A DNA stretch of 64,000 nucleotides from Hydrogenophaga crassostreae (GTDB taxonomy: Bacteria > Pseudomonadota > Gammaproteobacteria > Burkholderiales > Burkholderiaceae_C). Shown here in pieces: positions 33,445 to 43,696 of this stretch; positions within the stretch are counted from its first letter, which is position 1, and the number at the start of each line of letters is the position of its first letter. The stretch is from NCBI RefSeq assembly GCF_001761385.1, contig NZ_CP017476.1:3957501-4021500 (forward strand), read 5' to 3'. Below the pieces are notes generated by a model. That model was not told where the DNA came from. It saw only the letters and a list, made by a program, of their open reading frames with translations, and made no database searches. A program made the translations under genes and the position numbers.

Positions 33445-35337
33445 ATGACCATTGCAGCATCCCGAACACCCCGCCAAAGTGTCCAGATCAAAACCAAGGC
33501 CAAGACCAAAACACCACAGCCGGGTGTGCTGTTCCAGGTCGAAGTCAAAAGCCTTGAGTCACACCTGTTTGCCATCAAGCTGACCGTCAAGCAGCCCACC
33601 AGACGGCAACGGGTGAGTCTGCCGGTGTGGATCCCGGGCAGCTATCTGGTGAGAGAGTTTGCGCAACACCTGCAACACATGCAGGCCACACAGGGCGGCA
33701 AGCCTGTGCCCGTGCGCCAGATCGACAAGAACACCTGGCAGACCGAAACCGACCCGACCAAGCCACTGCAACTGAGCTACGAGGTGTACGCCTTCGACCC
33801 CTCGGTTCGCACCGCTTTTCTCGACCGCACGCGTGGTTTCTTCAATGCCACCAGCCTGTGCGTTCGGGTGGTGGGTCAAGACGAGGCACCGCACGCGATC
33901 GACATCAGCGCCAACCACCTGCCCGCCGACTGGCAATTGGCCACGGGTCTGAAGCCCAAAAAGGTCGACCCTGCCGGTTTTGGCCGCTACACCACCGAGA
34001 ATTACGACGAACTGGCCGACTGCCCCGTCGAAATGGGCAGCTTCTGGAGCGGTGAATTCGTGGCGCGCGGCGTGCCCCACCGCTTCATCGTGGGCGGCGC
34101 GGGCGCCTGGTTTGACAGCGAGCGGCTGCTTGCCGATGCACAGCGCATCTGTGAAGCCCAGATCGACTTCTGGCACGGGCCCAAGGGCAAAGCGCCTTTC
34201 AAGAACTATCTGTTCATGCTGCACGCCAGCGGCGAAGGTTATGGCGGGCTGGAACACCGCAATTCCACGGCGCTGATTTGCCAACGCACCGATTTGCCCG
34301 CGTTGCCGCCCACGCGCTCCACCTCGGGGCGGGCCGGCGGCGAAACGCTTGCATCATCCGAAGAAAAACCCGCTGCGCTCAAGGCCACCGATGGCTACAC
34401 GACGCTGCTCGGCCTCATCAGCCACGAGTACTTCCACACCTGGAACGTCAAGCGCATGCGACCCGCCGAATTCAGGCGCTACGACTACGACCGGGAAAAC
34501 CACACCGAACTGCTCTGGTTCTTCGAAGGCTTTACCAGCTACTACGACGATCTCTTCCTGCGCCGGACCGGTCTGATCAACGACACCACCTACCTGCACC
34601 TGGTCACCAAAACCTTCAACCAGGTTGAGCAGACGCCGGGGCAGCGGGTGCAAAGCGTGGCCCAGGCCAGCTTCGACGCCTGGCTCAAGTACTACCGCAT
34701 CCAGGAAAATTCACCCAATGCCACGGTGAGTTACTACACCAAAGGTGCCCTGCTGGCCATCTGCCTGGATCTCACCCTGCGGGCCGAAGGCAAAGGCACA
34801 CTGGACGACGTGATGCGCGCCTTGTGGACGCTCGGCGAAGGCGGACCTGTTCGCGAGGCTGATGTGGCTAGGGTGCTCAAGCTGGTGGGCAAGCGCCCTT
34901 TCACCACCGAGCTGAAAGACTGGGTACACGGCACCACCACCCTGCCTGTCCTGAACCTCCTGGAGCAGGCTGGTGCACAGGTACAACACGACAAAGCGCC
35001 ATTGGCGCAGCAGTTGGGGCTGCGTGTGACCGAAACCAATGGCGTGATCTTGAAGAACGTGCTGCGCGGTGGCGCCGCCGAAGCCGCTGGCATGGCGGCG
35101 GGCGATGAATGGCTGGCGGTCGAATTTGAACCTTCAAGCCGTGCTCAGAATGCCGAGTCGTGGCGCATCACCAAACTCGAAGAGGTCAATCTGCTGCGCG
35201 GCCAACGCACCACACTGACGGCGATCGTGGCGCGTGACAAGCGCCTGCTGCGCTGCACACTGCACTGGCCAGGAACGACCCAGGCAATCAAGCTGGGTGT
35301 GGCGGATGCCAGCAAGCTGGCGACCTGGTTGAACTAG
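33445..35337 (+). CDS. M61 family metallopeptidase with PDZ domain
   Basis: A 630-residue glycyl aminopeptidase-type protein: N-terminal beta domain, catalytic zinc motif HEYFH near residue 327 (LISHEYFHTWNVKRMRP) with a downstream glutamate in ENHTELLWFFEGFTSYYDD, and a C-terminal PDZ domain (GVILKNVLRGGAAEAAGMAAGDEWLAV). No signal peptide was seen. ATG 33445 starts 14 bases after the DUF3429 stop; the longer frame to 33358 overlaps that gene and is rejected. Confidence 0.9.
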   Translation: MTIAASRTPRQSVQIKTKAKTKTPQPGVLFQVEVKSLESHLFAIKLTVKQPTRRQRVSLPVWIPGSYLVREFAQHLQHMQATQGGKPVPVRQIDKNTWQTETDPTKPLQLSYEVYAFDPSVRTAFLDRTRGFFNATSLCVRVVGQDEAPHAIDISANHLPADWQLATGLKPKKVDPAGFGRYTTENYDELADCPVEMGSFWSGEFVARGVPHRFIVGGAGAWFDSERLLADAQRICEAQIDFWHGPKGKAPFKNYLFMLHASGEGYGGLEHRNSTALICQRTDLPALPPTRSTSGRAGGETLASSEEKPAALKATDGYTTLLGLISHEYFHTWNVKRMRPAEFRRYDYDRENHTELLWFFEGFTSYYDDLFLRRTGLINDTTYLHLVTKTFNQVEQTPGQRVQSVAQASFDAWLKYYRIQENSPNATVSYYTKGALLAICLDLTLRAEGKGTLDDVMRALWTLGEGGPVREADVARVLKLVGKRPFTTELKDWVHGTTTLPVLNLLEQAGAQVQHDKAPLAQQLGLRVTETNGVILKNVLRGGAAEAAGMAAGDEWLAVEFEPSSRAQNAESWRITKLEEVNLLRGQRTTLTAIVARDKRLLRCTLHWPGTTQAIKLGVADASKLATWLN

Positions 35338-35384
35338 GGCGTCCAGGCATCAGAGGCGCCAGCTTCGCAAGCCCCCCCGACCGG

Positions 35385-35909
35385 TCACTGCCCGCGAAGC
35401 AATGCCGGATCGGGCACCGAACCGGTCGACACGGCGTGGTAGTCACGGTCGAAAACCACTGTGAAAATCTTCGAATCGCTTGTGTTAGGGCCGTCGTGGT
35501 AGCGCCAGTCGTAGTGGGTTTCACCTTTCAACTCATAGGTGGTGATCTTCATGGGTTTGCCCAGCATCTTGCGCACCGTCTCCATAGGCATCCCCACTTC
35601 CACCCGTGCAAAGTTGTCCGGGTTCAACACCTGGCGCAACGCACTCATCTTGCCGTCGGCACCGATGGTGATCTGGTAATTCTGGTATCCCTCGGGCTGA
35701 CGGTTGTATTCATAAATCTGGTCACCGTCGGCCCCGTCCCACACAGCCTCAGGCGCGCCAAATCGCTCACGAACATCGGCCTCTGTCGACACGCCCTCTT
35801 CCAGTTCGACAATATTCTGCTGGTCGCAGGCTGTGATCGCCACCACAGCGAACACCGCTGCCAAAGCCAAACGCCAGAAACGCGATGAAAGAACAGGGCT
35901 TGAGGACAT
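35385..35909 (-). CDS. SmpA/OmlA-domain lipoprotein
   Basis: A 174-residue outer-membrane-type lipoprotein: signal peptide with lipobox VITAC (Cys near 28), then two BamE/OmlA-like repeats (GVSTEADVRERFGAPEAVW and VEVGMPMETVRKMLGKPMKI). The domain normally stabilises the envelope or the BAM complex; this copy is longer than BamE and probably a paralogue. Confidence 0.82.
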   Translation of the reverse strand: MSSSPVLSSRFWRLALAAVFAVVAITACDQQNIVELEEGVSTEADVRERFGAPEAVWDGADGDQIYEYNRQPEGYQNYQITIGADGKMSALRQVLNPDNFARVEVGMPMETVRKMLGKPMKITTYELKGETHYDWRYHDGPNTSDSKIFTVVFDRDYHAVSTGSVPDPALLRGQ

Positions 35910-36013
35910 GGGTGTGATTCCTTGAAAAACGACCGTTTCAGTGTAAACCCCGATCTGCCGTGCACGCGGCCGTCAGCCCCGCCGAGGGTTGCAAACGGTA
36001 ACATGCAGTTCCC

Positions 36014-37681
36014 ATGAACAAGACCCCTCCGCTTGCGCCGTTCAGGCCGCGTTTGTTGCAAGACATGCGCGGCTACACCGCCGAGCGCTTTGCGCGCGAC
36101 GCGGGCGCGGGCGCCACAGTCGGCATCGTTGCGCTGCCTCTCGCCATGGCCTTCGCCATTGCCAGCGGACTGAATCCCGAAGCCGGCCTGTGGACAGCCA
36201 TCATTGGCGGCTTCATCGTTGCCACCCTGGGCGGCACCTCGGTGCAAATCGGCGGCCCGGCCGGCGCCTTCATTGTCATCGTCTACGGCATCGTTGAACG
36301 CTACGGGGTCGCCAACCTCTTGATCGCAACGGCCAGCGCAGGCGTGCTGTTGTTTCTGCTGGGCCTGTTTCGCATGGGCAACCTGGTGCGCTATGTGCCG
36401 GTGAGCGTGGTGATTGGCTTCACCAACGGCATCGCGGTGTTGATTGGTCTTTCTCAGTTGCGCGATTTGCTCGGCCTCGACATCGCCAAAATGCCGGCCG
36501 ACTTTTTCAACCAGATTCTCACGCTGGCTCAGCATCTGAATGGGCTCAACTGGTACGCCCTGGGTTTGGGCCTGGCGTGTATCGGCGGCCTGTTTCTCTG
36601 GCCGAGGTTGTGGGCGGTGGATTCGCAGTTTCGACGCCAGCTCGATCAAATCGACACCGTGAGTGCGCTGCGCGCCACCTCCAGACTCCCCGCCCCCGTG
36701 GTCGCCCTGTTCACCCTGACGCTGGCGTCCTGGTATTTCAAGCTGCCGGTTGAAACCATAGGCACCCGTTTTGGCGGTATCCCCCAAAGCACACCACCCT
36801 TCGCGCTGCCCGCTTTTTCCTGGGAGACGGCCAAGCTGCTGGTGACACCCACACTCACCATCGCCCTGCTGGGCGCCATTGAGTCGCTGCTGTGCGCCCG
36901 AGTGGCCGACCAGCTCAGCGAGACCCCCAAACACGACCCCAATCAAGAACTCATGGCACAGGGCATCGCCAATGCCGTGGTGCCTTTTTTTGGTGGCATG
37001 CCCGTCACCGGAACCATTGCCCGCACAGTCACCAATATCCGCTCAGGCGCCACCTCGCCGGTGGCGGGTATCGTGCACGCTGGCACTTTGGCCGCGGTGG
37101 TGTTGCTCGCCGCACCCCTGGCCCAACACATTCCCCTCGCCGTGCTCGCCGGCGTGTTGCTCTTCGTGGCCTGGAACATGGGGGAATGGCGCGAGTTCAG
37201 CCGGTTGAAGCAATTCACCAACCACTACCGGCTGATGATGGTGTCCACCTTCCTCGCCACCGTGATCTTCGACCTCACTGTCGCCGTTGAGCTGGGCCTG
37301 GTGATGGCCTGCGTGCTGTTCGTTCGGCGCCAGAGCGCCATCTTTCAAGCCGAGAAAATTGAACACAGCGACCACACCCTGCGCTACTCGCTCTACGGCT
37401 CACTGTTTTTCGGCGCTGCAGCCAAAATGGACCCCATCCTGGCCGAGGTCGGGAGCGCGAAGCCTGGGGTGCATGTGGAGCTCGATGCATCCCGCCTGAT
37501 TGCTTTGGATACCACCGGTCTGGACGCCCTCGAACAGTTGCACAAGGCCATTCTGAAACACGGCGGGAGCCTCAGCATGACCGGTCTCAACCCTCAGCCG
37601 AAATCTCTGATCGAGCGTTCGGGCTTTGCCGCCCACCTGCATGCCACCCCCGGCAAGGCAGAACGCCCGGCGGACCGGTAA
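36014..37681 (+). CDS. SulP-family anion transporter with STAS domain
   Basis: A 555-residue inner-membrane transporter with 10-14 transmembrane helices (AGATVGIVALPLAMAFAIASGL, TLGGTSVQIGGPAGAFIVIVYG and others) and a C-terminal STAS domain ending LIERSGFAAHL. SulP members carry sulfate, bicarbonate or other anions. In a sulfur-oxidising autotroph either sulfate handling or bicarbonate uptake would make sense; sequence alone does not decide. Confidence 0.88.
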   Translation: MNKTPPLAPFRPRLLQDMRGYTAERFARDAGAGATVGIVALPLAMAFAIASGLNPEAGLWTAIIGGFIVATLGGTSVQIGGPAGAFIVIVYGIVERYGVANLLIATASAGVLLFLLGLFRMGNLVRYVPVSVVIGFTNGIAVLIGLSQLRDLLGLDIAKMPADFFNQILTLAQHLNGLNWYALGLGLACIGGLFLWPRLWAVDSQFRRQLDQIDTVSALRATSRLPAPVVALFTLTLASWYFKLPVETIGTRFGGIPQSTPPFALPAFSWETAKLLVTPTLTIALLGAIESLLCARVADQLSETPKHDPNQELMAQGIANAVVPFFGGMPVTGTIARTVTNIRSGATSPVAGIVHAGTLAAVVLLAAPLAQHIPLAVLAGVLLFVAWNMGEWREFSRLKQFTNHYRLMMVSTFLATVIFDLTVAVELGLVMACVLFVRRQSAIFQAEKIEHSDHTLRYSLYGSLFFGAAAKMDPILAEVGSAKPGVHVELDASRLIALDTTGLDALEQLHKAILKHGGSLSMTGLNPQPKSLIERSGFAAHLHATPGKAERPADR

Positions 37682-37724
37682 AATCACTCTTTTGCCCAAA
37701 CCGGCGTCTCAAACGCCGCACACC

Positions 37725-37937
37725 ATGTCCTTCTTCGCCCGCCCGCACTACCGCTCTGAAGCGACCCAGTTCATCGACCAGCTCAAAGCCGACAAGCCCG
37801 AGCTGGAGCAGGCGCAGCGACTGGGCCGCTCCCTGTTGTGGGACAAGCAGATTGACCGCGACTTCCAGGCCCAGGCAGAAGCCGCAGAAGTGCCACAGCG
37901 CCCTTACGTTTATCAAACGGTGTCCGATCACATCTGA
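37725..37937 (+). CDS. DUF3460 small protein
   Basis: A 70-residue soluble protein (MSFFARPHYRSEATQFIDQLKADKP start, LGRSLLWDKQIDRDFQAQAEAAEVPQRPYVYQ later) matching DUF3460, a betaproteobacterial family of unknown function commonly next to scpA. ATG 37725 is the family start; the frame to 37626 lies inside the SulP gene. Confidence 0.82.
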   Translation: MSFFARPHYRSEATQFIDQLKADKPELEQAQRLGRSLLWDKQIDRDFQAQAEAAEVPQRPYVYQTVSDHI

Positions 37938-37969
37938 TCAGTTTTGACCACACCGGGCACACTCGCGCC

Positions 37970-38824
37970 ATGACGCCGAGCGACACCACCGAACTCGACG
38001 CGGCGCCGGAGGGCCTGGATTCGGTGTTGCCCGGCGTGGTCGATCAGGTGGCCCTGGCCCGCCTGTATGGGGAGCCTCTGTTCACCATGCCGCGGGATTT
38101 GTATATCCCGCCCGACGCCCTGCAGGTTTTCCTCGAAGCGTTCGAAGGCCCGCTGGACTTGCTGCTCTACCTGATTCGCAAGCAGAACTTCAATATTCTC
38201 GACATCCCCATGGCAGCGGTCACCCGCCAATACTTGAGCTATGTGGACGAGATCCGCCAGAGCAATCTGGAGCTGGCGGCCGAATACCTGCTGATGGCCG
38301 CGATGCTGATCGAGATCAAATCGCGCATGCTTCTGCCGCCCAAGAAGGCTGCTGAGGGCGAAGAAGCTGAAGACCCTCGTGCCGAGCTGGTGCGCCGCTT
38401 GCTGGAATACGAGCAGATGAAGCTCGCAGCCCATCGCTTGACCGAAATTCCCGTATATGGCCGTGATTTCTTGCGCGCCCAGGTCTATGTGGAGCAATCG
38501 CTGGCGCCTCGCTTCCCCGATGTCAGCGCCATCGACCTGCAAAGCGCCTGGCGCGACATTCTGAAGCGCGCCACGTTGGTGCAACACCACAAAATCAGCC
38601 GAGAAGAGCTCTCGGTGCGGGAGCACATGAGCATCGTGCTGCGCCATTTGCAAGGCAAACGCTTCGTGGAATTTGGCGATCTGTTCGATTTTTCCCGCGG
38701 TCACCAGGTCATGGTGGTCACCTTTATCGCGATGCTCGAGCTCGCCAAAGAAACCTTGATTGAGCTGACACAGGCCGAGGCCTTTGCGCCCATTTACGTG
38801 CGCCTGGCCTATACCCCCAACTAG
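37970..38824 (+). CDS. scpA: ScpA, segregation and condensation protein A
   Basis: Kleisin subunit of the SMC-ScpAB condensin. The 284-residue protein has the kleisin N-terminal domain (FEGPLDLLLYLIRKQNFNILDIPMAAVTRQYL), the central helix AAEYLLMAAMLIEIKSRMLLP, and a winged-helix C-terminus (VVTFIAMLELAKETLIELTQ). Confidence 0.93.
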   Translation: MTPSDTTELDAAPEGLDSVLPGVVDQVALARLYGEPLFTMPRDLYIPPDALQVFLEAFEGPLDLLLYLIRKQNFNILDIPMAAVTRQYLSYVDEIRQSNLELAAEYLLMAAMLIEIKSRMLLPPKKAAEGEEAEDPRAELVRRLLEYEQMKLAAHRLTEIPVYGRDFLRAQVYVEQSLAPRFPDVSAIDLQSAWRDILKRATLVQHHKISREELSVREHMSIVLRHLQGKRFVEFGDLFDFSRGHQVMVVTFIAMLELAKETLIELTQAEAFAPIYVRLAYTPN

Positions 38825-38889
38825 GTCTTTGAATCGCTGCCCATTTCAGTGGCCAAAGACCTCATCACACCCTCATCCCGCCACACGCC

Positions 38890-40497
38890 ATGAGTGCCAA
38901 CCACCATTCTTTTGACGTACTCATCATCGGCAGCGGCCTGGCCGGCCTGACCGCCGCCCTGCGCCTGGCGCCCACACACCGGGTGGCCGTGATCACCAAG
39001 CGCGGCATTTCCGACGGCTCCAGCAATTGGGCCCAGGGCGGTATCGCCGCGGTGCTCGCCGAAGGCGACAGCTATGCCTCCCATGTGGACGACACCCTGG
39101 TCGCAGGCGCCGGCCTGTGCGACCTGGAAGCCACCAAGCTGACGGTCGAAAATGCACCGGCGGCGATTGCCTGGCTGCAAGAGTTAGGGGTTCCGTTTTC
39201 GACCGAACTGGGCGAACTGCATCTCACCCGCGAAGGCGGTCACAGCCACCGCCGCATCGTTCACGCGACCGACGCCACAGGTGCGGCCGTGCAGAAAACC
39301 CTGAGCGAACGCGCCCGCGCCACGCCCAACATCGTCTTCTTCGAAAACCACATGCTGGTGGACCTGATCACCGATGCCAAGCTGGGCCGGGCACACCAGG
39401 CAGGCAAGGCGTCCACCTGCCATGGCGCCTACGTGCTCGATGTGGACCAGGACGTCATCGAAACCTTCCAGGCCCCCCACACCATCCTGGCCACCGGCGG
39501 CGCAGGCAAGGTCTACCTCTACACGACCAACCCCGACACCGCCACCGGCGACGGCATCGCTGCCGCCTGGCGCGCTGGTTGCCGCGTAGGCAACATGGAA
39601 TTCATCCAGTTCCATCCCACTTGCCTCTACCACCCCCACGCCAAGAGCTTTCTCATCACCGAAGCCGTGCGCGGCGAAGGGGGACAGTTGAAGCTCCCCG
39701 CGCGCCTGGAGAGCCACCGTTTCATGCCCGACCACGACGAGCGCGCCGAGCTGGCGCCCCGCGATGTCGTGGCCCGCGCCATCGACTTCGAGATGAAGAA
39801 ACACGGTCTTGACTGCGTGTATCTCGACATTTCGGACAAGAGTCCCGCATTCCTGCAAGAGCACTTTCCCAACATCCTGGCGCGCTGCGCCGAGTTGGGC
39901 ATCGACATCACCAAAGACCCCATCCCGGTGGTGCCCGCGGCACACTACACCTGCGGCGGCGTGGTCACCGACCTGGCTGGCCGCACCGACCTGACCGGCC
40001 TCTACGCCGTGGGCGAAACCACCTGCACCGGTCTGCATGGCGCCAACCGCCTGGCCAGCAATTCGCTGGTGGAGTGCATGGTGTTCGCCCAAGCCGCCGT
40101 CAAAGCCATCCAGGAAACCCCGGCTGGCGAAGCCGCCGCCCTTCCTGCCTGGGACGACAGCCGCGTCACAGATGCCGATGAGATGGTCGTTATTTCCCAC
40201 AACTGGGACGAACTGCGCCGCTTCATGTGGGACTACGTGGGCATCGTGCGCACCAACAAACGCCTGGAGCGCGCCGCCCACCGCATCACGCTGCTGCAAC
40301 GCGAAATTCACGAGTTCTATTCGCAGTTCCACGTCACCCGCGACCTGCTGGAACTGCGCAACCTGGTGCAGGTGGCCGACCTCATCGTGATGTCCGCCAT
40401 GTTGCGCCACGAAAGCCGCGGCCTTCATTTCAGCCGCGACTACCCCGACCTTTTGCCGGTGGCAAAACCCACCATCCTGGTGCCCCCCGCACGCTGA
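38890..40497 (+). CDS. nadB: L-aspartate oxidase
   Basis: First enzyme of NAD biosynthesis from aspartate, making iminoaspartate. The 535-residue flavoprotein shows the FAD fold (VLIIGSGLAGLTAALRL), GGIAAVL, the active-site RxxP-like and HPTCLY segments (EFIQFHPTCLYHPHAKSFLITEAVRGEG), and VGETTCTGLHGANRLASNSLVE near the C-terminal FAD contact. Normal length. Confidence 0.95.
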   Translation: MSANHHSFDVLIIGSGLAGLTAALRLAPTHRVAVITKRGISDGSSNWAQGGIAAVLAEGDSYASHVDDTLVAGAGLCDLEATKLTVENAPAAIAWLQELGVPFSTELGELHLTREGGHSHRRIVHATDATGAAVQKTLSERARATPNIVFFENHMLVDLITDAKLGRAHQAGKASTCHGAYVLDVDQDVIETFQAPHTILATGGAGKVYLYTTNPDTATGDGIAAAWRAGCRVGNMEFIQFHPTCLYHPHAKSFLITEAVRGEGGQLKLPARLESHRFMPDHDERAELAPRDVVARAIDFEMKKHGLDCVYLDISDKSPAFLQEHFPNILARCAELGIDITKDPIPVVPAAHYTCGGVVTDLAGRTDLTGLYAVGETTCTGLHGANRLASNSLVECMVFAQAAVKAIQETPAGEAAALPAWDDSRVTDADEMVVISHNWDELRRFMWDYVGIVRTNKRLERAAHRITLLQREIHEFYSQFHVTRDLLELRNLVQVADLIVMSAMLRHESRGLHFSRDYPDLLPVAKPTILVPPAR

Positions 40498-40590
40498 AAT
40501 GCTGGCTCCGATTTTCGAAAAGACATCATCTTGACGTGGGTTGCCGCGATCCCACAAAGAAACTCAGCCTTCTCGCGCTAAAGTAGGGGC

Positions 40591-42864
40591 ATGCCCCACT
40601 CTGCTGCCACCGACAAGCCAAGCAAGCCGATCCGGCGACCGTCTGCGGTCGCTCTGGCCAAAGCAGCCAGCGCGGCCGCTGCCAGTTTCGCGGCGCTGGA
40701 AGACAAGCTCGGCTATCTCGGCGCGTCGGATATCGAGTTGGTGCGCCAGGCCTACCGCTTTGCGGATGAAGCCCATTTGGGCCAAATGCGGAAAAGCGGT
40801 GACCCCTACATCACACACCCTATTGCGGTAGCAGCCCAGTGCGCCGAATGGAAGCTCGACGCCCAGGCCCTGATGGCCGCGTTGATGCACGATGCCATGG
40901 AGGACTGCGGCGTCACCAAAGAAGATCTGGTGGAGCGCTTTGGCTCACCCGTGGCCGAACTGGTGGACGGCCTCACCAAGCTCGACAAGCTGGAGTTTGA
41001 TACCCGCGAGCAGAATCAGGCCGAATCGTTTCGCAAGATGCTCCTGGCCATGGCCAAAGACGTGCGGGTCATCCTCATCAAACTGGCCGACCGTACCCAC
41101 AACATGCGCACCATGGGCGACATGCCGCGCAACAAGTGGGGACGCATCAGCAACGAAACCCTGGAGATTTACGCACCCATTGCCCATCGCCTCGGTCTCA
41201 ACTACACCTACCGGGAACTGCAAGACCTCTCCTTTCGTTTCTTGCATCCCTGGCGCTATGAGGTTTTGTCAAAAGCCCTCAACAAGTCACGGGGCCGACG
41301 AAAAGACCTGTTCAGCCGCGTGCAGCAGGAAGTTGAAGCCCGCTTCGCGACGCAAGGCATGCGCGTTCGCATCCTGGGGCGGGAGAAAGCGCTTTACTCC
41401 GTCTACAGCAAGATGGACAACAAGCACCTGTCGTTTTCGCAGGTCACCGACATCTATGGCTTTCGCATCGTTGTGCCAGAGCTCAGCGACTGCTACACCG
41501 GGATGGGCGTTCTGCACCAGCTCTACAAACCCCTGCCTGGCAAGTTCCGCGACTACGTGGCCATCCCCAAGGTCAACGGATACCAGTCGCTGCACACCAC
41601 ACTGATCGGCCCCTTCGGTACCAACATCGAATTCCAGTTGCGCACCGACGCAATGGACGTGGTCGCCGAGTCGGGGGTCGCTGCCCACTGGCTTTACAAG
41701 GCCAGCGAACCCAGTAGCGAGACCTCGCACCGCCTTGGCGCCCAATGGCTGCAATCACTGCTGGACATCCAGCAGGAAACCCACGATGCGGGCGAATTCT
41801 GGGACCACATCCGGGTCGATCTGTTTCCCGATGCGGTCTACGTGTTCACACCCAAGAGCCGAATCCTGTCGATGCCGCGAGGGGCTACGGTGATGGACTT
41901 CGCCTACGCCATCCACAGCGATATTGGCAACCGGACCATTTCCGCAAAGGTCAACGGCGAATCCGTACCATTGCGCACCGAACTGGCCAATGGCGATGTG
42001 GTGGAAGTCATCACGGGTGACAGCGCCGAGCCCAATCCAGCCTGGCTGTCCTTTGTGAAAACCGGACGCGCTCGCTCAAAAATTCGCCACCACCTCAAGA
42101 CACTGGCGGACGAAAAATCCCAGCAATGGGGTCAGCGAATGCTGTCGCAATCGTTGCGATCCGAAGGCATCCCGCGCCTGCCCGACGAAGACGGGCCTCA
42201 CAAAGCCACCTGGGAAAAAGTCTTGCGGTTTACGGGCAACAAATCGCGCGACGAATTGCTCAGCGACATCGGCATGGGCAAACGCATCGCCAGCATGGTG
42301 GGCAAAAAAATGGCCATCCTCCTGATTGAAGATGGACTCAAGCCCGACCCCCTGCTCATCAGCAAAGAGCGCTTTGCGGTCGGCCACGACGAGTCCCTTG
42401 CACAGGGCGTCGTCACGCTCGACGGCAGCGAAGGCATGTCGGTGCAATACGGCCGTTGCTGCAAGCCCATTCCTGGCGATCGCATCGTTGGCTATCTCGG
42501 GCGCGGTGAAGGCCTGGTGATTCACGCCGAAGACTGCGCCACAGGCAAGCGTCTGCTGGCACGCGACAGCGAGCGGTTCTTGAACGTGGAGTGGTCGGAA
42601 GACACTGTGCGCCCATTCGCTACCGATATTGTGGTCACAGTGACCAACGGCAAGGGCGTACTCGCCCGTGTCGCATCGGCCATAGCGGCCGCCGAAGGCG
42701 ATATCACCCATGTCAACATGGGCGAAGAACGTCCCGAAACGGCAACCGATATCCGCTTTTCGATCACCGTGCGCAACCGGGTTCACCTGGCCGATATCCT
42801 GCGCAGCCTCAAACGAACACCCTCGGTGCTCAAAGCCCAACGGTTCAAGCCGTCAAAGACCTGA
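40591..42864 (+). CDS. spoT: RelA/SpoT-family bifunctional (p)ppGpp synthetase/hydrolase
   Basis: Controls the stringent response. The 757-residue protein has the HD hydrolase domain (YITHPIAVA, LMHDAMEDCG), the synthetase domain (GREKALYSVYSKM, DIYGFRIVV, PKVNGYQSLHTTLIG), a TGS domain (YVFTPKSRILSMPRGATVMDFAY), and a C-terminal ACT domain. Hydrolase HD residues appear intact, so both activities are likely. Confidence 0.95.
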   Translation: MPHSAATDKPSKPIRRPSAVALAKAASAAAASFAALEDKLGYLGASDIELVRQAYRFADEAHLGQMRKSGDPYITHPIAVAAQCAEWKLDAQALMAALMHDAMEDCGVTKEDLVERFGSPVAELVDGLTKLDKLEFDTREQNQAESFRKMLLAMAKDVRVILIKLADRTHNMRTMGDMPRNKWGRISNETLEIYAPIAHRLGLNYTYRELQDLSFRFLHPWRYEVLSKALNKSRGRRKDLFSRVQQEVEARFATQGMRVRILGREKALYSVYSKMDNKHLSFSQVTDIYGFRIVVPELSDCYTGMGVLHQLYKPLPGKFRDYVAIPKVNGYQSLHTTLIGPFGTNIEFQLRTDAMDVVAESGVAAHWLYKASEPSSETSHRLGAQWLQSLLDIQQETHDAGEFWDHIRVDLFPDAVYVFTPKSRILSMPRGATVMDFAYAIHSDIGNRTISAKVNGESVPLRTELANGDVVEVITGDSAEPNPAWLSFVKTGRARSKIRHHLKTLADEKSQQWGQRMLSQSLRSEGIPRLPDEDGPHKATWEKVLRFTGNKSRDELLSDIGMGKRIASMVGKKMAILLIEDGLKPDPLLISKERFAVGHDESLAQGVVTLDGSEGMSVQYGRCCKPIPGDRIVGYLGRGEGLVIHAEDCATGKRLLARDSERFLNVEWSEDTVRPFATDIVVTVTNGKGVLARVASAIAAAEGDITHVNMGEERPETATDIRFSITVRNRVHLADILRSLKRTPSVLKAQRFKPSKT

Positions 42865-42910
42865 GTACGGTGCCCCTTACAGGCAACAGTGAAGGGGAAA
42901 CCGCCGAAAT

Positions 42911-43477
42911 TCAGGCATCAGGCGCAGGGTAGTCCACGGCGACCACCTCCATCTCCTGCGTGCCCCCCGGCACTTGCAAGCGAATGGCATCCCCCAGTCG
43001 CGCTTTGAGCAAGGCCCGCGCCAACGGTGATACCCAACTGATCTGCCCCTGAGCACTGTCCACCTCATCGACACCCAAAATCGTGACCGTGGTCTCTTGC
43101 CCATCGGCATGGGCCACCACCACCGTGGCGCCAAAGAACACCTGGTCACCACCAAAGTGGATTGATGGGTTCACCACCTCTGCGATCTCCAGACGCTGGG
43201 TCAGGAACCGAATGCGCCGATCTATCTCACGCAAACGCTTCTTGCCATAGAGGTAGTCACCATTCTCCGAGCGATCGCCATTGCTCGCCGCCCAGTGCAC
43301 GATCTCAACGATCTTGGGCCGCTCGTCGTCGATCAGGGTGAACAACTCGCCGCGCAAACGTTCGTAACCCGGCCGGGTGATGTAGTTCTTGCCGTCGGGC
43401 GCCACCAAAGGCGTCAGAGGAACACCAGCGTCGTCGTCATCTTCAGCGTCGGACTCGCGGGTGAATGCCTTGCTCAT
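42911..43477 (-). CDS. greB: Transcription elongation factor GreB
   Basis: Stimulates cleavage of backtracked transcripts by RNA polymerase. The 188-residue protein has the coiled-coil tip with conserved acidic residues (NGDRSENGDYLYGKKRLREIDRRI) and the FKBP-like C-terminal domain (ISWVSPLARALLKARLGD). ATG 43477 fits the family start; an acidic N-terminal extension (SDAEDDDDAG) is unusual but in frame. It converges with spoT. Confidence 0.93.
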   Translation of the reverse strand: MSKAFTRESDAEDDDDAGVPLTPLVAPDGKNYITRPGYERLRGELFTLIDDERPKIVEIVHWAASNGDRSENGDYLYGKKRLREIDRRIRFLTQRLEIAEVVNPSIHFGGDQVFFGATVVVAHADGQETTVTILGVDEVDSAQGQISWVSPLARALLKARLGDAIRLQVPGGTQEMEVVAVDYPAPDA

Positions 43478-43552
43478 GATTGCCTGGGAACAGCGTAATG
43501 TGGTTCTGGAAGGGTTAATTTGCCCGCTGCGGGGCAAAGAGAATCGGCAATG

Positions 43553-43580
43553 AAAAAGCCCGCAGCTTTTGGCTGCGGGC
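43553..43580 (-). terminator. Rho-independent terminator after tRNA-Arg
   Basis: On the minus strand: GCCCGCAGC, five-base loop, GCTGCGGGC, then TTTTT. It starts 8 bases past the tRNA-Arg end and would end any tRNA transcript coming from the right. Confidence 0.88.
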
Positions 43581-43588
43581 TAATCATT

Positions 43589-43665
43589 TGGTGCGGCTGG
43601 CAGGAATTGAACCCACGACCCCTTGGTTCGTAGCCAAGTACTCTATCCAGCTGAGCTACAGCCGC
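43589..43665 (-). tRNA. tRNA-Arg (anticodon ACG)
   Basis: A 77-base cloverleaf including the encoded CCA: acceptor GCGGCTG/CAGCCGC, anticodon stem CTTGG/CCAAG with loop CTACGAA, T-loop TTCAATT. ACG (read as ICG) decodes CGU, CGC and CGA and is normally indispensable. It lies next to the island's left end, and its likely tRNA-Met partner is now at the island's far end. Confidence 0.95.
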
Positions 43666-43696
43666 GTAAGCCTTGCAGTATAGCATGGTTCTTTTG